From Maribrevibacterium harenarium (GTDB lineage Bacteria; Pseudomonadota; Gammaproteobacteria; Pseudomonadales; Marinomonadaceae), in NCBI RefSeq assembly GCF_006385675.1, contig NZ_VFRR01000002.1, positions 62,001-126,000 of the forward strand: 64,000 nucleotides of DNA, given 5' to 3'. A program made the translations under genes and the position numbers. Shown in pieces: positions 8,194 to 17,218 of the stretch; the stretch's first letter is position 1, and each line of letters starts with the position of its first letter. The notes beneath the pieces are model-generated. The model was not told the DNA's origin and did no database searches. It saw only the letters and a program-made list of their open reading frames with translations.

Positions 8194-10077
8194 TTAACTT
8201 ACATCGAATTGATGTAGGTGTTGTGTCAAGCTGTTTACACTGTCACGGATTTCTCGGTTTGAAACCTGAATGGACTCAGTGGCTTCATGGTTATCCGCAA
8301 TATGGTGGGCAATTTGATCCATATCTCGCGCCATAGTTTGGGTAGTTAGGGCGACTTCTCGAATGGCCGCACTAATGGCTTGGGCATGATTCACCGCCTC
8401 TAGGGTTCGATTCTCCACTTCATGAATGGTAGTTACCGCCAGAGCCCCCTTCTCTTGACCTTGTTCAACCTGTTCGAGACTGGCTTGCATGGCACTGATC
8501 ACTGTATGGGTTTCCTGTTGGATACCTTCAATTTTGCTGGTGATATCACCGGTGGCGCGGACAGTTTGCTCGGCGAGAGCTTTGACTTCATCGGCCACCA
8601 CGGCAAAGCCGCGCCCTGCTTCTCCCGCTCGTGCGGCTTCAATGGCCGCATTTAAAGCTAGCAGACTGGTTTGTTCTGCCACCCCGACAATCAAATCAAT
8701 CACCGAGTCAATTTCCTTAGAGCGCTCCCCAAGAGATGCCACCCGTTGGTGAGTTTCTTCGATACTCGCTGCTACATTACGAATCGCACCGATAGCATCC
8801 TGAATCACACCGACTCCGGTTTGGGCGCTATGGTGGGCGTCATGGGCCGCTAAGCTAACTTGCTCGGTCATGGTTTCAACCGTGTGAGCCGTGGCTGAGA
8901 TTTCTTCAGTGGCGGTGGCTAAGGTATTGCTGCGATCGCGAATTTCGCTACTACCGGACAGAATGCTATTGGCATTTTGATCTAATTGATTCGCCGTCTG
9001 TGCAAGTAAACGATTGCTGTCATTTAGCTGGTAGATCAACTTTTTTAAACCGGTGATGGTGGTGTGAACCGCATAACCAAGCTACTCAAACTCATCGTTG
9101 CTATTTCTAGTTTGCTGTTCCCCTGAATCTTTGAGATCACCGTTGGCCACTTGTTTTAGACGCGCCAGAATGATGCCCAAATTACGGTTCAGGGATACCA
9201 CGACCGTGCCTAAAATAATCCCGACCAATACTGCTAAGACGATACCGCCAATAATCATGGCACGACGTGCCGCAGAGGCAGTTTGTTGCGCTTGCTGCTG
9301 AGCTTTTGTCACCAATGAGGATTGCAAGTAAGTCGCCGTCTGTTCCAAGGCTATGGCATTGTCCTGTCGTAACTGAGCCAGTTGCTGGGTAAGCTGCGCC
9401 GCTTCAAAAGAGAGGTCGATTACTGGTCTAGTAGCTTGCTGGTAGCTGTCTAACAAGGGGTTAAATACATCCCCAAAGCCCACTTGATCAATTTGTTGGC
9501 GCAAACTGGCTAAGGCAGCTAACCAAACTTGTTCTTGGGCAGGACTTGGAAATACCAAGAACTCCTTTTCCTGAGCACGTACTTGATTGAAGCCTGCAGC
9601 GAAGGCTTCCAACATGGATAATTGCTCGGCTACGCTACTGGCCTGTTGATTCAGTTGACCCAATGCACCCTCTTGGGCGGATAGGCCAAGCTCAGTCATT
9701 AGCGTAAGGCGTTGTTCGATGGTCTGAAGATAAGTGGGTAACAGCTCGCTATTTGTGGCAAATAAGGTGACAGCTTGTTGGTCTAATAAGGGAGAGGCTA
9801 TCGCTTGGTCTAAAGCATCACTATTTTTAATGTGTTCTAGCTCTTCTGCAACACTAGCCATATTACTGCCATTAGTACTGGCAACCGACTGCTCTAGTTT
9901 GAGTAAGTCTACTTCTAAATCTTTGACTGTGGTTGTCATGTCAGACAAAGCGTTGGCGCGATAGCTGGCTTCTTGTAGATCATTGATATTAATAATGGCG
10001 TAAAAACCGAAGGCGCCGTAGCCGGTACAAACCAAGACTAAGGTGGCGATAAGTTTCTGGCGTACTGATAAACCCAT
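8194..10077 (-). pseudogene. Methyl-accepting chemotaxis protein interrupted by an in-frame amber codon
   Basis: The reading runs from ATG 10077 (SD AGGAGA 6 bases upstream) through TM1 (ATLVLVCTGYGAFGF), a helical periplasmic sensor region of about 240 residues, TM2 (MIIGGIVLAVLVGIILGTVVV), and the HAMP domain ending NDEFE. It then meets TAG at 9084-9082. The same frame continues with [21 protein letters not shown] and the complete cytoplasmic signalling domain, including the hairpin tip around [44 protein letters not shown]. No frameshift is needed. A single CAG-to-TAG change would explain the break. Unless amber is suppressed or this is a base error, receptor and signalling halves are separated; the signalling part could start from TTG 9039. 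Total length with the stop read through is about 627 aa, normal for an MCP. Confidence 0.88.
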
Positions 10078-10454
10078 ATGATTCTCCTACTGAACCCAGC
10101 CGCCGGGCTTTCGGAGCGTGCTGGAAAAAAGCCCATCTGTAGTAGATGGGCAAAAACAACGATTGCTGAAAGTTTCAGAACAAGAAACGGGCACGACCGT
10201 TACCTGTGTCAGGTGTTGAATAGTCTGGTTAGGGTAAAACCAGTTGAGCATCCAACCCCTTCACCTTAAATAAGGAGAAAGTTTGGTGAAACTGTTATCT
10301 ATCAACTTAAAGTTGGGGAAATTACAAACAAATCACTGGATTTTATGGCACAGTGAATGGCATAAAATGTGCGTTACCGCCAGTGGTCTTAATAAACCTT
10401 GGTGAACACCTTAGCGTGCGTACGTAACAAAACAATAACAGTGCGGGAGAGATC
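10078..10454. promoter_or_regulatory. Divergent intergenic region with structured minus-strand leader
   Basis: This 377-bp stretch separates the minus-strand chemoreceptor from the plus-strand LysR gene. It is rich in short inverted repeats: CTGGTT/AACCAG around 10225, ACCTG/CAGGT around 10202 and CTGAAA/TTTCAG around 10166. It also contains a strong terminator-like hairpin on the minus strand. Either the chemoreceptor mRNA has a structured, attenuator-bearing leader, or a small RNA is encoded here. I do not recognise a known RNA family. Confidence 0.45.
10125..10151 (-). terminator. Intrinsic-terminator-like hairpin in chemoreceptor leader
   Basis: Stem GCCCATCT/AGATGGGC (10131-10138 with 10144-10151) with a 5-base loop is followed on the minus strand by TTTTTT. 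It lies 48 bases upstream of the chemoreceptor start codon, so it would stop transcription before the gene unless antiterminated, or end a small RNA. Confidence 0.7.
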
Positions 10455-11399
10455 ATGAGCGCCAAGAATTATTCCCTTGGGCAGGTGGGTGACTATGAGA
10501 TTAAACAGCTTAAGGTGTTTAAGACAGTAGTCGATTGCGGCGGCTTTTCAGCGGCGGAAACGGCGCTGAATATTGGGCGTTCAACGATCAGTCTGCATAT
10601 TTCTAACTTGGAATCCCGCCTTAACTTAGTGTTGTGTAAGCGTGGGCGAGGTGGTTTTTCTTTAACGGAAGAAGGGGAAATCATATATCGTATGACCGAG
10701 AATCTGCTCGAGTCCCTCGACCGCTTTCGCACCACCGTAAACAACCTCAATGCTAGCCTAACGGGACAGTTGCGCATTGCCTTGTCAGACAACGTGAGCC
10801 TTGACCCGCGCTGTCGCTTTCCGGAGTTGATTCGCTGCTTTTCCGAAACCGCCCCAGAAGTATCTATCATGACCAATGTGTCGTCCATGGCGAACATTGA
10901 GCGCACCATCTTAAACGACGAGGCCGATGTGGGTTTTATCCCCTACCATCGCAAATTAGAAGGTTTGGATTACATCCATCTATACAGCGATGCCTGCTAC
11001 GTCTATGTGGCTCCAAGTCACCCTTTAGCAAGTATGTCGAAATCAGAGCAAGCGGCTAAAGTCGACTCTTTTCCTGCCTCCCATGCCGGGCTTAAGCCCC
11101 ATGAGGGCGTGAGCGAGCAAATCTCCAATATGAATCTCTCGGCGATTTCCTATTTTTATGACAGCCGCCTAGCGCTGATTTTATCCGGTCGTTATATCGG
11201 TTTTCTGCCAGAGAACTATGCCCAGAAATGGGTAGAGGCCGGCGAAATTGTCCCCGTCGCCCGAGACTTTCGCTCCTACCACTTGGGAATGGCGGTCATT
11301 TATAAGAAAACCGCCCAGCCCAATAAGCCCCGTGAATTATTTGTACGCACCATAAGGCAAGTATTTGGTTTAGATGAAGGAGCGGCGGCACCCTATTGA
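10455..11399 (+). CDS. LysR-family transcriptional regulator
   Basis: This 314-aa protein has an N-terminal winged HTH (LKVFKTVVDCGGFSAAETALNIGRSTISLHISNLESRLNLVLCKRG, residues about 16-61) followed by a LysR-type effector domain (LRIALSDNVSLDPRCRFPELIRCF...). SD GGGAGAG precedes ATG 10455. It is divergent from the interrupted chemoreceptor and convergent with gabT. The target and effector are unknown; LysR proteins usually control a divergent neighbour, but here that neighbour is the broken receptor gene. A role in gabDT control is possible but not shown by the sequence. Confidence 0.93.
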   Translation: MSAKNYSLGQVGDYEIKQLKVFKTVVDCGGFSAAETALNIGRSTISLHISNLESRLNLVLCKRGRGGFSLTEEGEIIYRMTENLLESLDRFRTTVNNLNASLTGQLRIALSDNVSLDPRCRFPELIRCFSETAPEVSIMTNVSSMANIERTILNDEADVGFIPYHRKLEGLDYIHLYSDACYVYVAPSHPLASMSKSEQAAKVDSFPASHAGLKPHEGVSEQISNMNLSAISYFYDSRLALILSGRYIGFLPENYAQKWVEAGEIVPVARDFRSYHLGMAVIYKKTAQPNKPRELFVRTIRQVFGLDEGAAAPY

Positions 11400-11405
11400 G
11401 GGCGT

Positions 11406-11437
11406 AAAAAAACCGCTATCAGCTCGGCTGATAGCGG
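11406..11437 (-). terminator. Terminator of the gabD-gabT transcript
   Basis: An 11-bp perfect stem (11413-11423 with 11427-11437) has loop TCG and is followed on the minus strand by TTTTTTT. It lies about 65 bases after the gabT stop; on the plus strand no U-tract follows. Confidence 0.85.
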
Positions 11438-11502
11438 CGAAAATGCAAGGGCGCACCTTGCAAGCGGAAGTCCGGGAGGACTACATAGGAACGCTGTATA
11501 GG

Positions 11503-12786
11503 TTATTTCACCAATTCAGTGAAACAACGTTTAAAGATTTCCATGCCTTCATCGATGATTTCCATTTCGATGGTCAAGGCAGGTAGGAAGCGGATAACGT
11601 TACCGCGAATACCACAAGACAATAGAATCAAGCCATTTTCCGCTGCTTTCGCAGATAGGCCCTTCGCTAATTCTGGGTATGGCTTAGCTACGTCGCCGTC
11701 GTGAACAAATTCAACCGCGATCATGGCGCCAGCGTTACGGATGTCGCCAATGATTTGTGGGTAGTCAGCTTGTAGACCTTTTAGGTGTTCAACGAAGCGG
11801 GCACCCACTTGTTTAGCACGGTCGCATAGGTTTTCTGATTCAATCACATCGAATACGGCAAGACCTGCAGCACAACCTACTGGTGAGCCACCGTAAGTAC
11901 CACCCAGACCGCCAGGGATTGGCGCGTCCATGATCTCTGCCTTACCGACTACTGCGGCGATAGGGAAGCCACCGGCGATACCTTTAGCTGCTGTCATTAG
12001 GTCGGCTTCGATGCCTGCTTGTTCGTGGCAGAACATGGTACCAGTACGGGCGAAACCTGCTTGAATTTCGTCCAAAATCAATAGGATACCGTGGTCATCA
12101 CAGAGTTTACGTAGCTTTTGTAGGAAGCTTGCGGAAGCGATGTAGAAACCGCCTTCACCTTGCACTGGCTCGATGATGATCGCTGCAACACGAGATGGCT
12201 CAATGTCGCAGGTAAAGCGCATTTGTAGGTCGGCTAATGCTTGCTCTTCGGTGATACCAAGGTACTCATTTGGGTATGGCACGTGGAAAATATCGCTGGG
12301 GAACGGTCCAAAGCCAATTTTGTAAGGGTTTACTTTACCGGTAAGACCCATGGTCATATTGGTACGACCGTGGAAACCACCGTTGAAGGCGATAATGCCA
12401 GGACGGCCAGTGTAAGCACGGGCAATCTTCACACAGTTTTCAACCGCTTCGGCACCCGTAGTCACGAAGATGGATTTTTTCGGTGTGTTACCAGGAGCTG
12501 CAGCATTCAGTTTTTCCGCCAATTCAACGGCAGATTCGTATGGGCTTACCATCACACAAGTGTGTGTGAAGCGTTCTAGTTGAGCTTGAACCGCGGCTTT
12601 TACTTTCGGGTGGTTGTGACCTGTGTTGACTACCGCGATACCAGCACCGAAGTCGATGTGACGGTTGCCTTCCACGTCCCAAACTTCAGCGTTTAGAGCG
12701 CGATCTACGTATACCGGAGCCATGTTGCCTTGGCCACGAGCCATGGCGTTTACTTTACGTTGTTGCAAGCTAGCGTTTGTTGTCAT
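11503..12786 (-). CDS. gabT: 4-aminobutyrate aminotransferase
   Basis: This class-III PLP aminotransferase converts GABA and 2-oxoglutarate into succinate semialdehyde and glutamate. Visible motifs: FGAGIAVVNTGHNHPKV near the N-terminus, the cofactor-binding TGAEAVENCVKIAR, the LLILDEIQAGFARTG aspartate motif, and the PLP lysine in TAAKGIAGGFPIAAV (about residue 267). The 427-aa length is typical. It lies downstream of gabD on the same strand, separated by about 200 bp holding a palindromic repeat. Confidence 0.95.
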   Translation of the reverse strand: MTTNASLQQRKVNAMARGQGNMAPVYVDRALNAEVWDVEGNRHIDFGAGIAVVNTGHNHPKVKAAVQAQLERFTHTCVMVSPYESAVELAEKLNAAAPGNTPKKSIFVTTGAEAVENCVKIARAYTGRPGIIAFNGGFHGRTNMTMGLTGKVNPYKIGFGPFPSDIFHVPYPNEYLGITEEQALADLQMRFTCDIEPSRVAAIIIEPVQGEGGFYIASASFLQKLRKLCDDHGILLILDEIQAGFARTGTMFCHEQAGIEADLMTAAKGIAGGFPIAAVVGKAEIMDAPIPGGLGGTYGGSPVGCAAGLAVFDVIESENLCDRAKQVGARFVEHLKGLQADYPQIIGDIRNAGAMIAVEFVHDGDVAKPYPELAKGLSAKAAENGLILLSCGIRGNVIRFLPALTIEMEIIDEGMEIFKRCFTELVK

Positions 12787-12851
12787 TTGTCTGAATCTCT
12801 CTCAAAACAGGGTACGAGCAATGTCATGGTTTGGACTTGGCGCTGGTTTAC

Positions 12852-12943
12852 GTCGTGTTATAGCCATACCGCCCTATAGGGCATCCATGCCCTAACGGGA
12901 CGGAACGCCCATCCATGGGCGTTGGTATTTGCTATAACACGAC
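12852..12943. repeat. Palindromic intergenic repeat, copy A
   Basis: This 92-bp imperfect palindrome has a perfect 13-bp outer stem (12852-12864 with 12931-12943). Two inner hairpins both carry the loop ATCCAT: AGGGC/GCCCT at 12878-12893 and CGCCC/GGGCG at 12906-12921. The second hairpin (16 bases) is identical in copy B at 22869-22884, showing a dispersed family of the REP/BIME type. It lies between gabD and gabT. Confidence 0.85.
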
Positions 12944-12989
12944 TCCAACATCGCCACTTAGCATGACACCGACCGGTATAAACGAGGGC

Positions 12990-14456
12990 TTAGTTCAAGC
13001 CGCCCATACATAGGTATTTGATTTCGACATACTCATCGATGCCGTATTTAGAGCCTTCACGGCCAGAGCCGGACTCTTTCACACCACCAAACGGCGCCAC
13101 TTCCGTAGAAATAATGCCTTCGTTGATGCCAACCATGCCGTATTCCAGTGCTTCAGCAACGCGCCAGATGCGGCCTAAATTTTGGGAATAGAAGTAAGAC
13201 GCCAAACCAAATGGGGTATTGTTGGCCATGGCAACGGCTTCTTCTTCGGTCTTAAAGCGGAACAAGGGCGCGACTGGACCAAAGATCTCGTTAGAGAAAA
13301 TGTCCATATCTTCTGCTACGTCTACCAAAATAGTTGGCTCGTAGAATTGTTCACCTGCTGCAGTGGCTTTTTGTCCACCGGTAATAGCACGGGCACCACG
13401 GCTCACCGCATCGCTGACCAACTGTTCTACTTTAGCAACCGCTGCTTGGTTAATCAGCGGGCCGATGTTAACGCCCTGCTCTAAACCATTGCCGGTTTTA
13501 AATTCGTTCACCCGTTTTGCCAATTTCTCGGCGAAGGCATCGTAGACACCGTCTTGAACCAAAATACGGTTGGCACAAACACAGGTTTGACCCGCGTTAC
13601 GGTATTTAGAAGCAATCGCGCCTTCTACCGCCGCATCAAGATCCGCATCATCAAACACGATAAATGGCGCATTGCCACCGAGTTCCATGGAGGTACGTTT
13701 CACGGTTTGCGCACATTGAGTCAGCAACAATTTGCCTACACCAGTGGAGCCGGTAAAGCTCAACTTACGTACGATTGGGCTGCCAGTTAGCACACCGCCC
13801 ACGGCTTTCGCGTCTTTGCCGACGACCACGTTAATCACACCTGCTGGGATACCTGCTTGGTGGGCTAGCTCAGCAAGTGCTAGGGCACACAACGGGGTTT
13901 CGTCAGAAGGCTTGATGACGATGGTACAACCCGCTGCCAAAGCTGGGCCCGCTTTACGGGTGATCATGGCGATCGGGAAGTTCCAAGGGGTAATCGCAGC
14001 GACGACACCAATGCCTTGTTTAATAGTAAGTACACGCTTACCTTTGGCGAAAGTAGGAATCACGTCTCCGTATAGACGACGGGCTTCATCGGCAAACCAG
14101 TCAATAAATGATGCGCCGTATAACACTTCACCTTTGGCTTCTGCCAAGGGCTTGCCTTGTTCCAAGGTCATTAATTTGGCGAGATCGTCTTGGTTATCGA
14201 GGATCAATTGGTTCCAGCGACGTAGCAAGGTAGCACGCTCTTTCGCGGTGGTGTCTTGCCATGCTTTCAAAGCATTGTCGGCAGCCGCTACCGCTTGTTC
14301 GGTATCCGCTGCACCTAAATCAGCCACTTCGATAATGACTTCACCAGTGGCTGGGTTGGTCACGGGAAAGGTGGCGCCGGATACGGCATTGACCCACGTA
14401 CCATTAACGTAGGATTGGCTCTTTAGCAGAGCAGGATTGGTTAACAAGGCTTGCAT
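12990..14456 (-). CDS. gabD: NADP-dependent succinate-semialdehyde dehydrogenase
   Basis: GabD oxidises succinate semialdehyde to succinate, the second step of GABA catabolism. The aldehyde dehydrogenase motifs are intact: TPWNFP (cofactor region), LSFTGSTGVGK, MELGGNAPFIV with the general-base Glu, and the catalytic Cys in RNAGQTCVCANR. The C-terminal EYGMVGINEG and VKESGSGREGSKYG follow the GabD pattern. I chose ATG 14456 with GGGGG 6 bases upstream, giving 488 aa. It is the first gene of gabD-gabT and is divergent from the GntR gene at 14726. Confidence 0.94.
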   Translation of the reverse strand: MQALLTNPALLKSQSYVNGTWVNAVSGATFPVTNPATGEVIIEVADLGAADTEQAVAAADNALKAWQDTTAKERATLLRRWNQLILDNQDDLAKLMTLEQGKPLAEAKGEVLYGASFIDWFADEARRLYGDVIPTFAKGKRVLTIKQGIGVVAAITPWNFPIAMITRKAGPALAAGCTIVIKPSDETPLCALALAELAHQAGIPAGVINVVVGKDAKAVGGVLTGSPIVRKLSFTGSTGVGKLLLTQCAQTVKRTSMELGGNAPFIVFDDADLDAAVEGAIASKYRNAGQTCVCANRILVQDGVYDAFAEKLAKRVNEFKTGNGLEQGVNIGPLINQAAVAKVEQLVSDAVSRGARAITGGQKATAAGEQFYEPTILVDVAEDMDIFSNEIFGPVAPLFRFKTEEEAVAMANNTPFGLASYFYSQNLGRIWRVAEALEYGMVGINEGIISTEVAPFGGVKESGSGREGSKYGIDEYVEIKYLCMGGLN

Positions 14457-14725
14457 TAGCACCCCCGAAAAAGGATCTGAATCAGTTTAAGCACCACTAG
14501 GCGCAAAGCTACACGCTATTGTTAGGATAGTAGGAGAAGGATTTGTGCTGGAAAATGTGAAGCTATCAATGCTTTGTTTGGACTTGCTCAAACATTAGCG
14601 CTTTGGCAACTGCCATAGCTGGTAAGAAGATTGCAGGTATTCACCCTCGCTTTGGTTATAATGGCAGCAAAGTTGACTAGCTATCCTGATGCTGGCTGGT
14701 TGAGATAAATGACGGTGGAGGAACT

Positions 14726-15397
14726 TTGACAGTGAAAAGAGCCGTGGTGCGCCAGAGTTTGGCGGATGTCATTTGCGCAGATTTGACCAAACGCATCCTG
14801 TCCGGTGAATTACAAGAAGGGGAGTTAATCCGCCAAGAGATGTTGGCGGATGAATACGATGTCTCCCGCATGCCGATTCGTGAAGCCTTAAAGCGCCTTG
14901 ATGGGGAGGGTTTAGTTAGGTTCCAGAACAACCGTGGTGCGACCGTCGTCAAACATAGCTTGGAAGAAATCGCCGAAATTTTCGACGTGCGCATCTTGTT
15001 GGAAGTGGATTTATTCGCCCGAGCCATCGGCAAAATGACCATTGCTGACTTTAGCCGTTGCGAAGACATTTTAGCTACCATGCACGCCAGCTATCAAAGT
15101 GGTGATGTAGCCGCCTGGGGGCCTCTGAATGCCGAATATCACAGTGCCCTGTATCAAGCGGCGGGACGACAGTTAACCAGCCAATTGCTGGAGCGGGTCA
15201 GTAAGCAGGCAAATCGCTACGTCAGTATGCACATTGATCAACTACAGAAGCGTCACAGCGCCGAGCAAGACCATACCAAATTGTTGGAATTAGCCCGAGC
15301 TGGACAAGTTGAGGAGGCATTAGCGGTGTTGCGGGAGCATTTAACCAATACCAAGGAGCAGGTGTTGGCGTTAATTCAAGCTAACCGCGCCAGCTAG
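14726..15397 (+). CDS. GntR-family (FCD subfamily) regulator, probable hydroxyproline-catabolism repressor
   Basis: The N-terminal winged HTH (RQSLADVICADLTKRILSGELQEGELIRQEMLADEYDVSRMPIREALKRLDGEGLV) is followed by an all-helical FCD effector domain with metal-binding His residues (AEYHSALYQAAG). The start is TTG 14726 with GGAGG 4 bases upstream, or GTG 14732. It lies just before the ketoglutarate-semialdehyde dehydrogenase gene, and that gene and the divergent epimerase/deaminase operon share one operator. HypR of Sinorhizobium is a known regulator of this type for hydroxyproline genes. A role in gabD control is less likely, since that operator is not seen before gabD. Confidence 0.88.
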   Translation: MTVKRAVVRQSLADVICADLTKRILSGELQEGELIRQEMLADEYDVSRMPIREALKRLDGEGLVRFQNNRGATVVKHSLEEIAEIFDVRILLEVDLFARAIGKMTIADFSRCEDILATMHASYQSGDVAAWGPLNAEYHSALYQAAGRQLTSQLLERVSKQANRYVSMHIDQLQKRHSAEQDHTKLLELARAGQVEEALAVLREHLTNTKEQVLALIQANRAS

Positions 15398-15455
15398 AAG
15401 TAGATCACGGAGTTGCTTGCTCCGTTTGACCGTAAACCTTTTTAAACACTGGGAA

Positions 15456-15503
15456 TAGACAAGCTTTGCCGGATAAAAGCCGCTCTGCCTTGTCTATTTT
15501 TTT
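15456..15503 (+). terminator. Probable terminator of the GntR gene
   Basis: Stem TAGACAAG/CTTGTCTA (15456-15463 with 15489-15496), a 25-base loop, then seven T residues. It lies just before the operator of the next gene. The long loop makes it only moderately convincing. Confidence 0.5.
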
Positions 15504-15513
15504 CTAACTGTGT

Positions 15514-15531
15514 TATTTTGGATACAAAATA
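15514..15531. promoter_or_regulatory. GntR operator, site 1
   Basis: The 18-mer TATTTTGGATACAAAATA is an inverted repeat with a GATA centre. It is exactly the reverse complement of the core of site 2 at 19135-19152. It lies 44 bases before the dehydrogenase start codon, inside the expected promoter. Assignment to the GntR protein at 14726 is inferred from position and symmetry. Confidence 0.82.
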
Positions 15532-15574
15532 CATAGTGCTTTATCTGACTTAACCCTATCCATGAGGAGGCAAG

Positions 15575-17095
15575 ATGACCTTTACACCCAGTGGCAAGCA
15601 TTTAATTGCAGGACAATGGCAATCAGCCGAGCAGACCTTCGTGTCCCAGCCCGCTCATGGTCAGGCCTATCGTTATGCCTGTGGTACCGCTGGCGATATT
15701 GACGCTGCCGTACAAGCTGCCGAGCAAGCATTTTATCCTTATAGTGCTACCACTCGCGCCCAGCGCGCGGCGTTTCTACATGCCATTGCCGATGAAATTG
15801 ATGCTCGGGGTGATTCCATCACCGCCATCGGCTTCTCTGAGACCGGCTTACCGGAAGCCCGTCTGATCGGCGAGCGGGGCCGTACCTGTGGTCAATTGCG
15901 TATGTTTGCCGAGCATATCCTTTCCGGTGATTACCTAGATAAGCGCCATGATCCTGCGGTACCGGAGCGCCAGCCCCTGCCCCGAGCGGATTTACGTCTA
16001 ATCCAACAGCCCGTCGGGCCGGTAGCGGTGTTTGGCGCGTCGAACTTTCCCCTCGCCTTCTCCACCGCCGGCGGCGATACGGCGTCTGCCTTGGCGGCGG
16101 GTTGCCCAGTTGTTGTCAAAGGCCATCCAGCTCACCCTGGCACTGCGGAAATCGTTGCGGAGGCGATTCTAGCGGCCATCGAATCTTGTCAGATGCCCAA
16201 AGGCGTATTTAGCCTAGTACAAGACAGTGGTGAGTCCTTCACCGTAGGTCGTGCCCTCGTGCAGCACCCTCTTATTAAAGCGGTAGGTTTTACCGGTTCA
16301 TTGAAAGGCGGCCGTGCCCTCTTCGATTTGTGTGCCGCCCGTCCTGAACCGATTCCCTTCTTCGGTGAACTAGGCTCGGTGAATCCCATGTTCCTTTTCC
16401 CAAATGCGTTGGCAAACCGTGGCGACGCTATTGCCCAAGGCTGGGCGGGCTCGTTAACCATGGGAGCAGGACAATTTTGCACTAACCCTGGTATCGCGGT
16501 ACTGATTGCAGGTGAGGAGGCAGATAAATTTGTGGCTAAAATGAAAGAGTCACTATCTTCTGTACCTGCTCAAACCATGCTAACGGATGGAATCGCAAAG
16601 GCTTACCGGAAAGGACAACAACGTATTGCGGCGGTTTCCGGCGTGCAAGAGGTGCTGACCTCTATGTGCGATCAACGCAGCGCTACGCCTTATTTGTACG
16701 CCACTACTGCAAAAGCGTGGCTGGCCAATGAGTCTCTTGCGGAAGAAGTCTTCGGCCCCCTTGGTATGGTCGTTATCGCTGAGTCATTGGCTGAAATGCT
16801 TGCCGTCGCCCATAGTCTGGAGGGGCAGTTAACTTGCACTTTGCATGTGGATCAGGCCGATATGGCAGATGCTAAAGCCTTTATGCCCGTGCTAACCCGC
16901 AAGGCGGGTCGAGTGTTGGCGAATGCCTTCCCAACCGGTGTGGAAGTGTGTGATGCCATGGTGCATGGTGGGCCTTACCCAGCGTCGACTAACTTTGGCG
17001 CTACGTCTGTAGGTACTATGGCCATCCGCCGCTTCTTGCGTCCGGTGTGTTATCAGGATATTCCTGCAGCTTTGTTGCCAGACGATCTAAACTAG
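15575..17095 (+). CDS. 2,5-dioxovalerate (alpha-ketoglutarate semialdehyde) dehydrogenase
   Basis: This enzyme oxidises 2-oxoglutarate semialdehyde to 2-oxoglutarate, the last step of hydroxyproline (and some sugar-acid) breakdown. The 506-aa protein has the features of this ALDH subgroup: FGASNFPLAFSTAGGDTASALAAGCPVVVKGHPAHPGT, VGFTGSLKGGRALFDL, FFGELGSVNPMFLFP and the catalytic Cys in TMGAGQFCTNPG. SD GAGGAGG precedes ATG 15575. The neighbouring epimerase and DapA-type deaminase and the shared operator assign it to the 4-hydroxyproline route. D-hydroxyproline dehydrogenase, needed to complete the pathway, is not in the window. Confidence 0.93.
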   Translation: MTFTPSGKHLIAGQWQSAEQTFVSQPAHGQAYRYACGTAGDIDAAVQAAEQAFYPYSATTRAQRAAFLHAIADEIDARGDSITAIGFSETGLPEARLIGERGRTCGQLRMFAEHILSGDYLDKRHDPAVPERQPLPRADLRLIQQPVGPVAVFGASNFPLAFSTAGGDTASALAAGCPVVVKGHPAHPGTAEIVAEAILAAIESCQMPKGVFSLVQDSGESFTVGRALVQHPLIKAVGFTGSLKGGRALFDLCAARPEPIPFFGELGSVNPMFLFPNALANRGDAIAQGWAGSLTMGAGQFCTNPGIAVLIAGEEADKFVAKMKESLSSVPAQTMLTDGIAKAYRKGQQRIAAVSGVQEVLTSMCDQRSATPYLYATTAKAWLANESLAEEVFGPLGMVVIAESLAEMLAVAHSLEGQLTCTLHVDQADMADAKAFMPVLTRKAGRVLANAFPTGVEVCDAMVHGGPYPASTNFGATSVGTMAIRRFLRPVCYQDIPAALLPDDLN

Positions 17096-17113
17096 TCAGC
17101 CTTCCTGAAAAAG

Positions 17114-17147
17114 AAAAGCGATGTTGGATTGCCAACATCGCTTTTTG
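17114..17147. terminator. Bidirectional terminator
   Basis: A 14-bp stem (17114-17127 with 17132-17145) with loop ATTG is followed by a T-run on the plus strand and an A/T-run on the minus strand. It lies between the convergent dehydrogenase and epimerase genes. Confidence 0.9.
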
Positions 17148-17218
17148 GTTGCCCCTTCCATTCCTACCTTTCCAGAGCAACAAACCAATTCCTTACTACC
17201 AAGGTGCTGGATGGACAA

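Noticed and set aside
8194-10077. A frameshift in the chemoreceptor gene
   Set aside because: The two halves are in the same frame (codon ends 9084 and 9039 are congruent modulo 3), so the break is a stop codon, not a frameshift.
10078-10330. A cyclic-di-GMP (GEMM-I) riboswitch upstream of the chemoreceptor
   Set aside because: I looked for the conserved core around the two c-di-GMP-binding helices and the tetraloop-receptor and did not find it; only generic hairpins and a terminator are visible.
13732-14412. Long open reading frame (about 226 codons) on the plus strand opposite gabD
   Set aside because: It is wholly antisense to gabD, has low-complexity Ala/Ser/Pro content and no family motifs; gabD on the other strand is unambiguous.
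14463-14725. Hydroxyproline-type GntR operator in the gabD/GntR divergent region
   Set aside because: No GTATTTTG/CAAAATAC pair was found; a TATAAT at 14657-14662 may be the promoter of the GntR gene but has no good -35.
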